In this document: positions 8,829 through 18,752 of the stretch, piece after piece
Layout: every line of letters starts with the position of its first letter
Numbering within the stretch: position 1 is the stretch's first letter
DNA from: a bacterium
Lineage (GTDB): Bacteria > Armatimonadota > Chthonomonadetes > Chthonomonadales > Chthonomonadaceae
DNA length: 34,260 nt
Assembly: GCA_021777995.1 (NCBI GenBank)
Contig: JAJYCW010000030.1
Coordinates: forward strand, 1 to 34,260
Reading direction: 5' to 3'
Notes under the pieces: generated by a model
Told to the model about the DNA's origin: nothing
Database searches by the model: none
Seen by the model: only the letters and a program-made list of their open reading frames with translations
Position numbers and translations under genes: made by a program

Positions 8829-9746
8829 CTACCCAGCTAATGCACGGGAGTCCTTCACTCCAAGGCTCGCATAAACCTCACGGGTGGCATTAGAGCGGTT
8901 GAACGTATAAAAGTGAATTCCGTTTACCTTGTTGTCCAGTAGATCTCTGCACTGTTCCGTCGCCCACTGAACACCCACTTTTCGCACGTAATCGTCATCA
9001 CCTTGTGCTCGTTTAACAGCTCTCAGAAGCTTTGCAGGTATTCGGATGCCCAATGCAAGCTGTGACATTCGGCGCATGCCCTCCTCCGTAACGACGGGCA
9101 TGATACCCGCAAGCACAGGTACCTGTATGCCCGCAAGTTCACATCGCTCCCGAAAATCATAAAAGTCGTGATTGTCGAAAAAGAGCTGGGTAACGATGTA
9201 GTCGGCTCCTTCATCAACCTTTGCCTTCAGGTAGTCCATTTCTACAAGGCGGTTAGGTGTGGCTGGATGACCTTCTGGATAGCCTGCGACGCCAATTCCA
9301 AAGCCCTGTGGGTGAGGATGAGCACCACTCAGGTTGAACTTCCGGATGGCGCGTACCAGATCAGCGGCGTAACGGTATGCGTCCTGAGACCGGTCGTAGG
9401 AACCCAGCTTCCTCGGAATATCACCACCTAGGGCCATCACGTTTGAAATGCCATGGGCTGCATACCGCTGAAGAATTGTAGCGATATCTTCCTGCGAATG
9501 ACAGACGCATGTAATGTGAGGAATCGGGTCACAGGAGGTTTCAGTTTTCAGTCTAACAACGAGATCGTTAGTTCGCTGCCGCGTCGACCCTCCAGCTCCA
9601 TAAGTTACCGATACAAACGACGGATGCAATTGCTGCAGTTCGTCCACGGTGGTAATTAACTGTTCAGCTGCTTCATCGGTTTTGGGAGGCATGAACTCGA
9701 AGCTGAATGTAGTACTCGAAGTTTTGAATATCTCTTTTATATGCAT
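8829..9746 (-). CDS. metF: 5,10-methylenetetrahydrofolate reductase
   Basis: A 305-residue FAD-dependent TIM-barrel enzyme that reduces 5,10-methylene-THF to 5-methyl-THF, the methyl donor for methionine synthesis. Landmarks are FSFEFMPPK at the first strand (with the catalytic-type Glu), VTYGAGGS, MALGGDIP (the position of LRGD in the E. coli enzyme) and VTQLFFDN. Length is close to the 296 residues of E. coli MetF, with no C-terminal regulatory domain. ATG at 9746 has AAGGAA 5 nt upstream. A TTGGTA-17-TATAAT promoter lies just upstream, and the leader is only about 26 nt, too short for a SAM riboswitch. It is first in an apparent operon with a Gfo/Idh/MocA protein and a permease. Confidence 0.95.
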   Translation of the reverse strand: MHIKEIFKTSSTTFSFEFMPPKTDEAAEQLITTVDELQQLHPSFVSVTYGAGGSTRQRTNDLVVRLKTETSCDPIPHITCVCHSQEDIATILQRYAAHGISNVMALGGDIPRKLGSYDRSQDAYRYAADLVRAIRKFNLSGAHPHPQGFGIGVAGYPEGHPATPNRLVEMDYLKAKVDEGADYIVTQLFFDNHDFYDFRERCELAGIQVPVLAGIMPVVTEEGMRRMSQLALGIRIPAKLLRAVKRAQGDDDYVRKVGVQWATEQCRDLLDNKVNGIHFYTFNRSNATREVYASLGVKDSRALAG

Positions 9747-9778
9747 ACTAGTTCCTTACTGCAAAGCCAATGAAGTCT

Positions 9779-9807
9779 ATTATACCGTTCGAAAAAAACC
9801 GTACCAA
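9779..9807 (-). promoter_or_regulatory. sigma70-like promoter of metF
   Basis: On the minus strand, -35 TTGGTA (9802-9807), exactly 17 bp of spacer, and a perfect -10 TATAAT (9779-9784). The predicted transcript starts near 9772, leaving a leader of about 26 nt before the metF ATG. Confidence 0.7.
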
Positions 9808-9821
9808 TTAAAGCCCTTTAA
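9808..9821. promoter_or_regulatory. palindrome abutting the metF -35 box
   Basis: An inverted repeat TTAAAG-CC-CTTTAA (6 bp arms, 2 bp centre) begins on the base next to the metF -35 hexamer. It lies between metF and the divergent mannosidase gene, so it is a candidate operator for either. The bound regulator is unknown. Confidence 0.4.
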
Positions 9822-9848
9822 CTTAATTAGCACAAACTCTTGGTTATT

Positions 9849-9857
9849 TGTCATAAT
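9849..9857 (+). promoter_or_regulatory. candidate extended -10 for the GH38-GH31 unit
   Basis: TG-T-CATAAT (9849-9857) fits an extended -10 element 30 bp upstream of the mannosidase ATG. No convincing -35 is present (TTAGCA at 9827-9832 is 19 bp away). Confidence 0.3.
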
Positions 9858-9886
9858 TAATCAATCCTATTATTTAGAGAGCAGGT

Positions 9887-12886
9887 ATGGCCGTACCAAT
9901 CACCCCCGACCCCAGGCGAAGTGCCCGTGCAAAGCGCGTAGAGGCTGCCGCCGAAATGCTTCGACACCATATTTTCACTGTTGTCACCACGCTTGACGTG
10001 GAGGCATGGCACACTCCAGAACCCGTTACATTCGATCGCCGTATGTCTGGCAGACGGATTAATCCAAAAGTAGGGGACTCATGGGGTGCGCTTTGGGACT
10101 GCGCATGGTTCCATTTTACTGGCACCGTACCAGAGGAGGCGGCAGGAAAGGAAATTGTCCTGCTGCTTGATCTAGGCGGGGAAGGTTGTGTATTTAGCGA
10201 TGAGGGAGAGCCAGTACAGGGCCTAACGAATATCCGATCAGGGTTCGACTACTCTTTGGGACGCCCGGGAAAGAAGGTCTACCGGATGGCCGACACCGTT
10301 TTGCCGGGCAGTTTGGTGGACCTTTGGGTTGATGCCGCGTGCAATGACCTGTTTGGTTCGCTTTCTACAGGCGGGGTGCTTCATGAGGCTGCAATTGCCA
10401 CGTGCAGGCACGATATAGAGGCGCTGGTTTACGATTTTGAAGTACTTCGAGAGTTGTATGAGCAACTACCAACCGATTCTGCCCGTGCGGCTCGAATTCT
10501 GTTGGCATTGTACGACGCAGCACTTGTCGCAAGCACATCGCTGGAACCAGATTCAATTGCGAAAGCACGCTCCATTGTTGGGGTGGAACTTGCCAGACGG
10601 AATCAGGATGCACCACTTACGATTACGGCGGTTGGCCATGCGCATATCGATCTGGCGTGGTTGTGGCCACTCCGTGAAACATATCGAAAAGGTGCCCGCA
10701 CATTCTCGACCGTATTGAGGATGATGGAGCGCTACCCGGAATATGTGTTTGGTGCGAGCCAGCCGCAGCTCTACCAATGGATGAAGGATCAGTATCCCGG
10801 CCTTTACGCTCAGATCAAACAACGAGTGGCAGAAGGACGGTGGGAACTTCAGGGAGGTATGTGGGTTGAGCCAGACGCCAATATGCCCTCTGGTGAAGCG
10901 CTTGTCCGTCAACTGCTTTACGGCATCCGCTTCTACAGGCAGGAGTTCGGCACTACGGTTGACAATCTGTGGATGCCCGACGTCTTTGGGTATTCTGGGA
11001 ATCTTCCGCAGATTATGCAGGCCGCCGGTCTTAAATTCTTCCTCACACAGAAGCTCTCGTGGAATGACGTGAACACTCATCCCCATCACACGTTTATATG
11101 GGAAGGAATAGATGGTAGTCGTGTACTGGTTCATATGCCGCCAGAGGCTACCTACAACAGTTCCGCTGCACCGCGGGCGATGGCCAAGGCAGAGCGCGAG
11201 TTTGTAGAAAAGGACCTGCAGGATGCATGCCTTGTTCTGTTTGGCATTGGTGATGGAGGCGGCGGCCCCGGTGAGGAGCATCTAGAGCGCTTGAAGCGTG
11301 AACGCAATCTTCAGGGATTACCCCCTGTAGTTCAGCAACCTGCTTCTAAGTTTTTCGAACATATCTCGGCAAGTACTGAGCGGTTGGCAGTTTGGCACGG
11401 TGAGCTCTATCTTGAAAGACACCAGGGAACTCTAACTACACATGCGGCCAACAAGCGGTGGAATCGCCGAATGGAGGATGCCCTCCGCACACTGGAGATT
11501 TCTGCGGTGCGGGCGCACAATACCGGAGCAGAGTACCCTACCAGGGAGTTGGAAAATATCTGGAAAGAGATATTGCTGTATCAGTTTCACGATATTCTCC
11601 CCGGTTCATCCATTGCAAGAGTCTATCGAGAAACCGATGAACGATACGCTACTCTCTACAACAGGGTACACGAGTTAACCAAGGTTGCAGATGAAGCCTG
11701 GGCTGTTGATAAAACCCGCGCAGGCAAAACGGTATGCAATTCGCTATCGTGGCCGCGATGTGAATGGCAGAAAGTGGATGAAACGTGGCACTTGTTAAAG
11801 GCGCCTCCGTTGGCAGCTGTGGCGCTGGACACCGACAGTTGCGACATTCCTGATGTAACTGCGAAAAGTTCCCTGTTGCAGAATGATATGCTGCGCGTAG
11901 AATTTAACGCTGAAGGCGAGATCACCTCCATTTATGATACCAGGGCCCAGCGAGAGGTTTTGCGAAAGGGAGAGCTTGGGAACCAGCTCCACGATTATGA
12001 TGACCAGGGTGACGCATGGGATTTCGCCTCGGATTACCGTAGCGCACCGAGCCGCTCGCCAAAGATAGTGGAGACGAGTGCCGAGGTGGATGGGCCCTGT
12101 GCGATTATGAATCAGGTACGCACGGTAGGCGATTCCACAATAAAGCAAAGAATAATTCTAACCGCAGGCAGTGCTCGACTCGACTTTCACACCGAAGTTG
12201 ACTGGCGCGAAAATGGCAGAATGCTGCGCGCATCCTTCCCTGTAGCCGTGTTTGCGGAGACGGCACGATGCGAGATTCAGTTTGGCCATATACACAGACC
12301 CACAACGAGCAATACCTCGTGGGAAATGGCTCGGGAAGAGATATGCGCTCATCGCTGGATTGATCTTTCACAGCCAGATTACGGAGTTGCCCTACTTAAC
12401 GACTGCAAGTACGGACACTACGTGAAAGACTGCATTCTTGACATTGACCTGTTACGAAGCCCAAATTATCCAGACTCCACGGCAGACCGATGCAGTCACC
12501 AGTTCACCTATAGCCTGTTGCCACACACTGGTGATCACATTGCAGCCGGGGTATTGCACGAGGCCCATCAGCTCAACACGCCTCTTCGGATTATCGATTT
12601 CGCTGCGCGTGAAGCGGCTGCTGAACCATATGTGGAAATCGATACGGCGGAAGTAGTACTTGAGGCCGTGAAGAAGGCGGAAGATGACAGCGCACAGATA
12701 CTCCGTCTTTATGAGGCGTGGGGGGCATCCTGCACTGCTGTCGTACATCTGCCCGGTGGGGTAACAGAGGTTTGCGTGGTAAACCTCCTTGAAGAGACTA
12801 TAGAGTCCGTACCGGTAACCAACGGAACGGTCACTCTGGCATTTAGGCCGTTCGAAATTAAGTCGCTGAAGGTAGTTCTTGCATGA
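9887..12886 (+). CDS. GH38 alpha-mannosidase
   Basis: A 999-residue Zn-dependent retaining alpha-mannosidase of the usual length for bacterial GH38. The catalytic barrel (about 245-520) shows GHAHIDLAWLWP, with Zn ligands H253 and D255. The nucleophile region is MPDVFGYSGNLPQIM (D365), and the last Zn ligand is expected in FHDILPGSS (H568). A three-helix domain and the C-terminal beta-sandwich follow. There is no signal peptide, so it probably acts in the cytoplasm on imported manno-oligosaccharides. It is followed 75 bp later by a GH31 alpha-xylosidase on the same strand. No sugar transporter accompanies the pair here. Confidence 0.95.
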   Translation: MAVPITPDPRRSARAKRVEAAAEMLRHHIFTVVTTLDVEAWHTPEPVTFDRRMSGRRINPKVGDSWGALWDCAWFHFTGTVPEEAAGKEIVLLLDLGGEGCVFSDEGEPVQGLTNIRSGFDYSLGRPGKKVYRMADTVLPGSLVDLWVDAACNDLFGSLSTGGVLHEAAIATCRHDIEALVYDFEVLRELYEQLPTDSARAARILLALYDAALVASTSLEPDSIAKARSIVGVELARRNQDAPLTITAVGHAHIDLAWLWPLRETYRKGARTFSTVLRMMERYPEYVFGASQPQLYQWMKDQYPGLYAQIKQRVAEGRWELQGGMWVEPDANMPSGEALVRQLLYGIRFYRQEFGTTVDNLWMPDVFGYSGNLPQIMQAAGLKFFLTQKLSWNDVNTHPHHTFIWEGIDGSRVLVHMPPEATYNSSAAPRAMAKAEREFVEKDLQDACLVLFGIGDGGGGPGEEHLERLKRERNLQGLPPVVQQPASKFFEHISASTERLAVWHGELYLERHQGTLTTHAANKRWNRRMEDALRTLEISAVRAHNTGAEYPTRELENIWKEILLYQFHDILPGSSIARVYRETDERYATLYNRVHELTKVADEAWAVDKTRAGKTVCNSLSWPRCEWQKVDETWHLLKAPPLAAVALDTDSCDIPDVTAKSSLLQNDMLRVEFNAEGEITSIYDTRAQREVLRKGELGNQLHDYDDQGDAWDFASDYRSAPSRSPKIVETSAEVDGPCAIMNQVRTVGDSTIKQRIILTAGSARLDFHTEVDWRENGRMLRASFPVAVFAETARCEIQFGHIHRPTTSNTSWEMAREEICAHRWIDLSQPDYGVALLNDCKYGHYVKDCILDIDLLRSPNYPDSTADRCSHQFTYSLLPHTGDHIAAGVLHEAHQLNTPLRIIDFAAREAAAEPYVEIDTAEVVLEAVKKAEDDSAQILRLYEAWGASCTAVVHLPGGVTEVCVVNLLEETIESVPVTNGTVTLAFRPFEIKSLKVVLA

Positions 12887-12961
12887 GACCAAAAGGGCCA
12901 TCATGGTTGCCTTCAAATTGATCAGTTTTCATAGTAAATGTTGAGAAAGTGAGCCAGTGGA

Positions 12962-15277
12962 ATGAAGTTTTCTGACGGTTACTGGATGCTTTTGCCAGGT
13001 GTGAGGCCTTACTATCCCGCAATGGCATATGACGTTACCAACGGGCCAGATTGCCTCGAAATTGTGGCGCCAACCCGGCAGATACATCATCGTGGGGATA
13101 CCCTGGATGGTCCCGTGTTAAACGTACGCATAACCAGTCCGATGGACGACGTGGTACATGTACATGTTGCTCACTGGAATGAGAGCCCAGTGACGCCGTC
13201 GTTCGTAGTGCACCCGGCTGAGCAAACGGATGTAGAGACCTTCTGCAGCGAGGAAGAGACCTGGCTGCGAGCTGGCTCATTGACAGCACGCATCAATCGA
13301 CGTAACTGGAGCCTTGCTTTTGAGGTTGGCGGAAATACTGTTACCCGAAGCGGCAGTCGTGGCCTTGCTATGGTCGCTACGAACGACGGCAACTTTATGC
13401 ACGAGCAGCTGACATTGGGCGTGGGCGAATGCGTGTACGGCCTGGGTGAGCGGTTTGGGCCGTTTGTAAAGAACGGGCAGATTGTGGAGTGCTGGAACAA
13501 GGACGGTGGCACGGGAAGCGAGCAGGCATACAAAAACGTTCCCTTTTACATGACCAATCGCGGCTATGGTGTCTTTGTGATGCACCCGGAAGCAGTTTCG
13601 TTTGAAGTAGCAAGCGAGAAGGTTTCGCGTGTACAGTTCAGTGTGGAGGGCCATGTGTTAGACTACATGGTGATCTATGGTCCCACGCCGCGCGAAATAC
13701 TTGAGAAGTACACACGTCTCACCGGTCGCCCCACTCTACCGCCGTCATGGTCGTTTGGATTGTGGCTCACCACTTCATTCACGACCAGTTACGATGAGGC
13801 CACTATCACCTCGTTCATTCAAGGCATGGAAGATCGCGACCTGCCGCTGCATGTGTTTCATTTTGACTGCTTCTGGATGAAGGAGTACCAGTGGTGTGAC
13901 TTCCGGTGGGACGAGCGTGTCTTTCCAGATCCTAAGTCTATGCTTCAGCGCATACATGATCGCGGGTTAAAGGTGTGCGTATGGATTAACCCATACATTG
14001 CTCAACAGTCGCCGCTTTTTGAAGAAGGTGCCACGCAGGGATATCTGCTAAAGCGCAAGGATGGTTCGGTGTGGCAAACAGATCAGTGGCAGGCAGGTAT
14101 GGGAATTGTAGACTTTACGAATCCGTCCGCCTGCAGGTGGTACTCCGATCACCTGTTCTCCCTGCTGCAGATGGGCGTAGATGCCTTCAAGACAGACTTC
14201 GGCGAGAGAATACCTACCGACGTAGCATGGAGCGACGGTTCTTCGCCCCAGAAAATGCACAACTACTACTCTTACCTTTATAATGAAACCGTGTTCAACC
14301 TGTTGCAACGTGAGCGAGGCCTGGGCGAGGCGATACTTTTTGCGCGATCTGCAACTGCTGGGTGCCAGAAGTTTCCCGTGCACTGGGGCGGTGACTGTTT
14401 CTCTAGTTTTGAATCGATGGCGGAGAGTTTGCGCGGAGGGCTTTCACTAGGTCTTTGTGGGTTTGGATTCTGGAGCCATGATATTGGTGGTTTCGAAGGT
14501 ATGCCGCCTGTAGAGGTCTACAAGCGGTGGATAGCGTTTGGATTGCTATCAAGCCACAGCCGCTTGCATGGTTCCTCATCCTACCGGGTTCCTTGGCTTT
14601 ACGATGAGGAGGCAGTGGAGGTACTGCGGACATTCACCAACCTGAAGTGTAGGTTAATGCCCTATCTTTTTGGGGCGGCGATACAGGCAAACCAACACGG
14701 ATGGCCCGTGATGCGGGCGATGGCGATGGAGTTTCCGGGGGATCGTGCCTGTGAAATGTTGGACAGGCAGTACATGCTGGGCGATAACCTGCTCGTTGCA
14801 CCTGTGTTCAGTTCCGATGGTTCAGTAGACTTTTATCTACCGGATGGTGCTTGGACTTCCTTGCTGAGCGGGCAGGTTATAGCGGGAGGTTCCTGGATAC
14901 GTGAACAGCACAACTTCCAATCACTTCCACTGCTGGTTCGGCCAAACAGTGTAATTGCACTTGGCAGCAGCACATCTCAAGTTGATTACGACTATACGCA
15001 GGGTGTTGAGTTCTTCATATCCTCGCTAGAGGACGGTAAAAGCGTGGTGTGCGAAGTTCCCTATACGGATGGAACCGTGGGCTCCACTGTGACCATTACG
15101 CGCACGGGAAGCGAGATTAGCGCTAACCTGTCGGGGCGAGCGGAGAACTGGGGTTTGCTGCTGTCGCACGCGTTCTCGCGCGTTACTTCTGCGGGTGCAA
15201 CTGTGGAACCGGTTGCTAACGGTGCGCGAGTGAAAGTACCCTCTGGAACAGACGTCGTTGTTGTGTCAGTCGATTAA
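12962..15277 (+). CDS. yicI: GH31 alpha-xylosidase (YicI-type)
   Basis: A 771-residue retaining alpha-glycosidase, nearly the same length as E. coli YicI (772). The N-terminal beta-sandwich has the YicI-like AYDVTNG and HRGDTLDG stretches. The barrel contains KTDFGERIP with nucleophile D412 and HWGGDC with acid/base D478, spaced 66 residues apart as in YicI (416/482). SHDIGGF follows. The KTDFGE form is typical of alpha-xylosidases rather than alpha-glucosidases, so release of xylose from xyloglucan-type oligosaccharides is the likely role. There is no signal peptide, so it is probably cytoplasmic. It probably shares the transcript of the GH38 gene. It converges on the SARP-type regulator gene, with only 45 bp between them. 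Confidence 0.93.
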   Translation: MKFSDGYWMLLPGVRPYYPAMAYDVTNGPDCLEIVAPTRQIHHRGDTLDGPVLNVRITSPMDDVVHVHVAHWNESPVTPSFVVHPAEQTDVETFCSEEETWLRAGSLTARINRRNWSLAFEVGGNTVTRSGSRGLAMVATNDGNFMHEQLTLGVGECVYGLGERFGPFVKNGQIVECWNKDGGTGSEQAYKNVPFYMTNRGYGVFVMHPEAVSFEVASEKVSRVQFSVEGHVLDYMVIYGPTPREILEKYTRLTGRPTLPPSWSFGLWLTTSFTTSYDEATITSFIQGMEDRDLPLHVFHFDCFWMKEYQWCDFRWDERVFPDPKSMLQRIHDRGLKVCVWINPYIAQQSPLFEEGATQGYLLKRKDGSVWQTDQWQAGMGIVDFTNPSACRWYSDHLFSLLQMGVDAFKTDFGERIPTDVAWSDGSSPQKMHNYYSYLYNETVFNLLQRERGLGEAILFARSATAGCQKFPVHWGGDCFSSFESMAESLRGGLSLGLCGFGFWSHDIGGFEGMPPVEVYKRWIAFGLLSSHSRLHGSSSYRVPWLYDEEAVEVLRTFTNLKCRLMPYLFGAAIQANQHGWPVMRAMAMEFPGDRACEMLDRQYMLGDNLLVAPVFSSDGSVDFYLPDGAWTSLLSGQVIAGGSWIREQHNFQSLPLLVRPNSVIALGSSTSQVDYDYTQGVEFFISSLEDGKSVVCEVPYTDGTVGSTVTITRTGSEISANLSGRAENWGLLLSHAFSRVTSAGATVEPVANGARVKVPSGTDVVVVSVD

Positions 15278-15322
15278 TTGCACTTAAGCGTCTACAGGGT
15301 GTGGTAGAGAGCCCCTCGTAAG

Positions 15323-18300
15323 CTAATCTTTGTGGTTGGATTTACATTGGCGCTCTTCTATTGCATTTGCGAGGTGTGTCAAAAACCCTGCTATTCCCAT
15401 CTCCACGGCTTTACTCCACAAACACGTGAACTGATTCTCGCCTATGCACCCTATAATCAGCTCCTTACGCCTTGCATCGTCTGATCCATCGATGTTGAGG
15501 TGCAGATTGTTTGAGAACTTATCCCTGATTAGTGTGCTAGCGGCCATTGCGATTGCTGCGGGTTCCAATTCATTGGTGTCAATCAACAAATCCACAAATG
15601 CCGATATAATTTCAATATGGGCTAAAGTGACGTCAATTGCCTCAAGGTTTTTGATAGCATGCTGATAGTGAAATCGTGCGGAAAGCGGATCATTGAGCAG
15701 CTTGTACAACTCGGCTATCACCGAATTGCAGACCGCTACGCCAAAGAAACGGCCAATAGTGGTTTCTATATTAAGCGCTTCGTGCATCGTCGATATTGCA
15801 AGAGAAATGTTTCCTTCGTCCTTGTAAAATCGAGCGATGCTTTGGAGGACGGCGGCCTCACCTCTCCGATCTTCTAACTCTCGATAAATCTTTAGAGCAT
15901 CGAAAAGCAGAACGGTACCTTGAGTGCCATTGCCCGTATCACGCAGCACTTCCGCTATGTACACCAAGCATGACGCGGTGTTTGCCCTATTACCCATCTG
16001 TTTAAACAGGTCGAGGGCCTCCTGTAACCTTTCCATGGCAACATTGTAGTCATTGACACAGAGACGTATGAGTGCTAAGTCATGAAGGCACATCGCAATT
16101 CCACCTACGTCGCCTAAGTCTTTGTACACGTGCAATGACTGGTTTATCAGATTCTCAGATTCTGCTAAGTTGCCAATTTCGCGAAGTATTACACTGGTTC
16201 TATAATTGCATAGCGCTTCTCCACGGCGCGAACGTATGCGACTATACAGCTCCAATGCCTGCTCGAACTGTTTCCTGGCTTGTTCGAAGCTGGCAGTGTA
16301 GGAATATGTCATTCCCATAAGGATATGAGATTCCGCCTGTACTTCTGGATAATTGCCAAGCTCTGCATCGCGGCATGCCCTCTCCGCATGTTCAAAAGCT
16401 GCATCGTACTCGCTTCTTGAACACGCGCTTCGCGCCAGAACCAGTCGAGCCGATGCCGCTGTATGAAGAACAGCCCGGTTATTTGCTGTGCTCAACGCTT
16501 CGCTGGCCAAATCATCTGCAGCGGAGTAGTGGCCCCGGGGCAGCAGTAGCCGCGCCGCGAGCGTCTGCGCCTTGGCGCGCGCCATAGCTGGAATGTCGCA
16601 TGCTGCCAGTTGCAGTACAATTAGACTGGCTTCATGCGCCAGGCCGCGAGCCAGCCAAAAGTCTTTCATCGCGGTACAGATTCGTAGAGCTAACATCGAC
16701 TGATATTCGGATGATTGCGGACGAATACCATGCTCTATAGCCCGTATAATGTTGGGGTATTCTTCAAAAATAGCCCCACAATCTACATGCGATTCAGGTG
16801 ACTTTTCTTCGACATACCTGGTGTACCACTGTTGATGCCGGTCACCGACCAATTCGGCACTATCAGATTTTTCCAGTAACTCGCTCGCGAAGGCGGTAAT
16901 TACAGAGAGCATAGTAAACCGTATATGTCCGTGCACCTCTGAAATGTTGATCAGTGAACAGGTCCTGAGATCGTCCAATAAATCCAGGCAGCGTAATATC
17001 GAGGTCGGCGGAGAAACGCAGATTGCACATGCTGCGTCCGCAACCCAGCCACCGCGGAATATAGAAAGGTTTGTTAGGAGCGTTTTAAGTTCCGCATCTA
17101 ACAAGTTATAACTCCATTGAATGGTGTTACGGGCTGATCTGTGTCTTAACGGGGAGTGTGATTTGTGGTCAACCAGTAGGTTTAACTGATCGTCAATGTG
17201 CGATAACAGCGACTGTACTGATAGCACCGAGGCACGTGATGCGGCAATTTCGAGGGATAGCGGTAGCCCTTCTAGTCGTGAACAAATATCCAGAATGGCT
17301 TGAACGCTTTCGCCCGTAAGCGATAAGCCAGGTCTGACGGCGCGTGCCCGTAACATGAAAATCGAAACATCTGGAAGCTTTGCAGCAGCAGATACTCGTT
17401 CATGTAACGCCTCAATGTGGGTAAGGTCTGGTTGGTGGAACGGCTGCAATTCGACCAGATGCTCACCCTTTATGCTTAGGGACTGTCTTGACGTCACAAG
17501 AATTCGAAGCGAAGTGCTTGTGCGCAGCAGGTGATCTACTACCTCGGTGCCACCCTCAATCAGGTGTTCAAAATTGTCCAGGACGAGTAGTCCTCCAGAT
17601 TTACACAGTTGATCGGAGATCTGTGACAGCAGTGGGATGTTTACATTACGCTCAATGAGCATGGCGTCGGCGATCGCACCAGGAATTTGGTGTGGGCGAG
17701 GTATATCGGCAAGGGGAACAAACCATACGTTATCCATGTACTCTGTCGCAATGGTACTTGCGACCACCTGTGCAACGTGCGTCTTCCCCACGCCACCCGG
17801 TCCATAAACCGTTATTAGCCGGGACATGGCCTCATTTTCAACAACAGGTGCAACTAATTCGGTTAGTTGTTTTAATTCAACCTCCCTGCCAAATATCGGC
17901 TTGGGATTTCGCATTTCCTGCCAGCGGCTGAGGTACCTAGCCGACTGGTGAAGGGAGGTGTCCCCGCTCCGCAGTTGCTCATAGAACTCTCGAGATTTTC
18001 GTGAGGGTCGCAGTTGTAGGTGGTCGGACAAGACCTGCTCAAGCTGATGATACTGGTTTATCGCCATTACAGGCATTTCTAGCGATACATACAGTTCCAT
18101 CAGGGTGAGATGTGTCTCCTCGTTCAACGGGTCTAATGCAATTAGTTGGCGAGTAAATTCTGCAGCATCGTCGTTGGCGCCACGTTGCCGACACAACCGC
18201 GACAGTTTATGGAGAACTTCTGAATGTTTTGCGAGAAGTGAATGTCGCTCAGTTGCAATCCACGGATCATCGAATTGCGGTAGCAAGTGCCCTGTGTAAA

Positions 18301-18718
18301 GATCACGCGCCTTTCGAAGGAGCGATTCTACCTCGTCAAGATTGACCGCACGCCCGGATTGCCACAATACTGAGTTATAGGTGCTCACATCTGTGGAGCA
18401 GTGGTCAGGATCAAGTGTAATCGAGTGACGATCTGCGCGAATAAGCTGCCGTTCGCTATCGGGGCCAGTTCCTGTGAGCTTTCTTAAGCTCGAAAGAGTG
18501 GTTCGCAGCCGAGCTCTCGATGCCGTGGGGTCGTCATTGGGCCATATCGCTTCGGTGAGTTCGTCGCGGCTTACGGGGCGTCCCGCCATTAGCGCGACAA
18601 ACGCTAGCAGGCTAGATGCGCGTTTATTGTTGTGCAAGGCAAGTTCGCGTCCGTTCTGCAAAACGCGAAATGAACCCATCATTTCTATATGCCACATGAA
18701 TCTATGTTCCGTAAGCAT
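15323..18718 (-). CDS. SARP/BTAD-type transcriptional regulator with NB-ARC ATPase and TPR domains
   Basis: A 1131-residue AfsR/SARP-like regulator. An OmpR-type winged helix (about 8-85) is followed by a bacterial transcriptional activation domain (about 95-245). A STAND/NB-ARC ATPase comes next, with GREVEL, the P-loop GPGGVGKT (306-313) and a Walker B LLVLDNFEH. A winged-helix segment with GGW follows, then a long C-terminal array of TPRs (about 620-1090). Family knowledge: ATP and TPR ligand binding gate DNA binding to 11 bp phased direct repeats. ATG at 18718 is preferred over GTG at 18751. The extended -10 at 18765-18773 would leave GTG a leader of only about 7 nt, and the GTG has no ribosome site. 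A further ATG at 18697 is possible. It lies directly downstream of the PEP-CTERM gene on the same strand. Confidence 0.92.
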   Translation of the reverse strand: MLTEHRFMWHIEMMGSFRVLQNGRELALHNNKRASSLLAFVALMAGRPVSRDELTEAIWPNDDPTASRARLRTTLSSLRKLTGTGPDSERQLIRADRHSITLDPDHCSTDVSTYNSVLWQSGRAVNLDEVESLLRKARDLYTGHLLPQFDDPWIATERHSLLAKHSEVLHKLSRLCRQRGANDDAAEFTRQLIALDPLNEETHLTLMELYVSLEMPVMAINQYHQLEQVLSDHLQLRPSRKSREFYEQLRSGDTSLHQSARYLSRWQEMRNPKPIFGREVELKQLTELVAPVVENEAMSRLITVYGPGGVGKTHVAQVVASTIATEYMDNVWFVPLADIPRPHQIPGAIADAMLIERNVNIPLLSQISDQLCKSGGLLVLDNFEHLIEGGTEVVDHLLRTSTSLRILVTSRQSLSIKGEHLVELQPFHQPDLTHIEALHERVSAAAKLPDVSIFMLRARAVRPGLSLTGESVQAILDICSRLEGLPLSLEIAASRASVLSVQSLLSHIDDQLNLLVDHKSHSPLRHRSARNTIQWSYNLLDAELKTLLTNLSIFRGGWVADAACAICVSPPTSILRCLDLLDDLRTCSLINISEVHGHIRFTMLSVITAFASELLEKSDSAELVGDRHQQWYTRYVEEKSPESHVDCGAIFEEYPNIIRAIEHGIRPQSSEYQSMLALRICTAMKDFWLARGLAHEASLIVLQLAACDIPAMARAKAQTLAARLLLPRGHYSAADDLASEALSTANNRAVLHTAASARLVLARSACSRSEYDAAFEHAERACRDAELGNYPEVQAESHILMGMTYSYTASFEQARKQFEQALELYSRIRSRRGEALCNYRTSVILREIGNLAESENLINQSLHVYKDLGDVGGIAMCLHDLALIRLCVNDYNVAMERLQEALDLFKQMGNRANTASCLVYIAEVLRDTGNGTQGTVLLFDALKIYRELEDRRGEAAVLQSIARFYKDEGNISLAISTMHEALNIETTIGRFFGVAVCNSVIAELYKLLNDPLSARFHYQHAIKNLEAIDVTLAHIEIISAFVDLLIDTNELEPAAIAMAASTLIRDKFSNNLHLNIDGSDDARRKELIIGCIGENQFTCLWSKAVEMGIAGFLTHLANAIEERQCKSNHKD

Positions 18719-18752
18719 TACTTTTGGCGATATACGGTCGGTACCCTGCACC

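Noticed and set aside
9747..9771. SAM riboswitch in the metF leader
   Set aside because: The predicted leader is about 26 nt, far too short for any known SAM aptamer.
10553..11281. 242-codon minus-strand frame inside the GH38 gene
   Set aside because: Lies opposite the catalytic domain of a well-supported enzyme; no family features.
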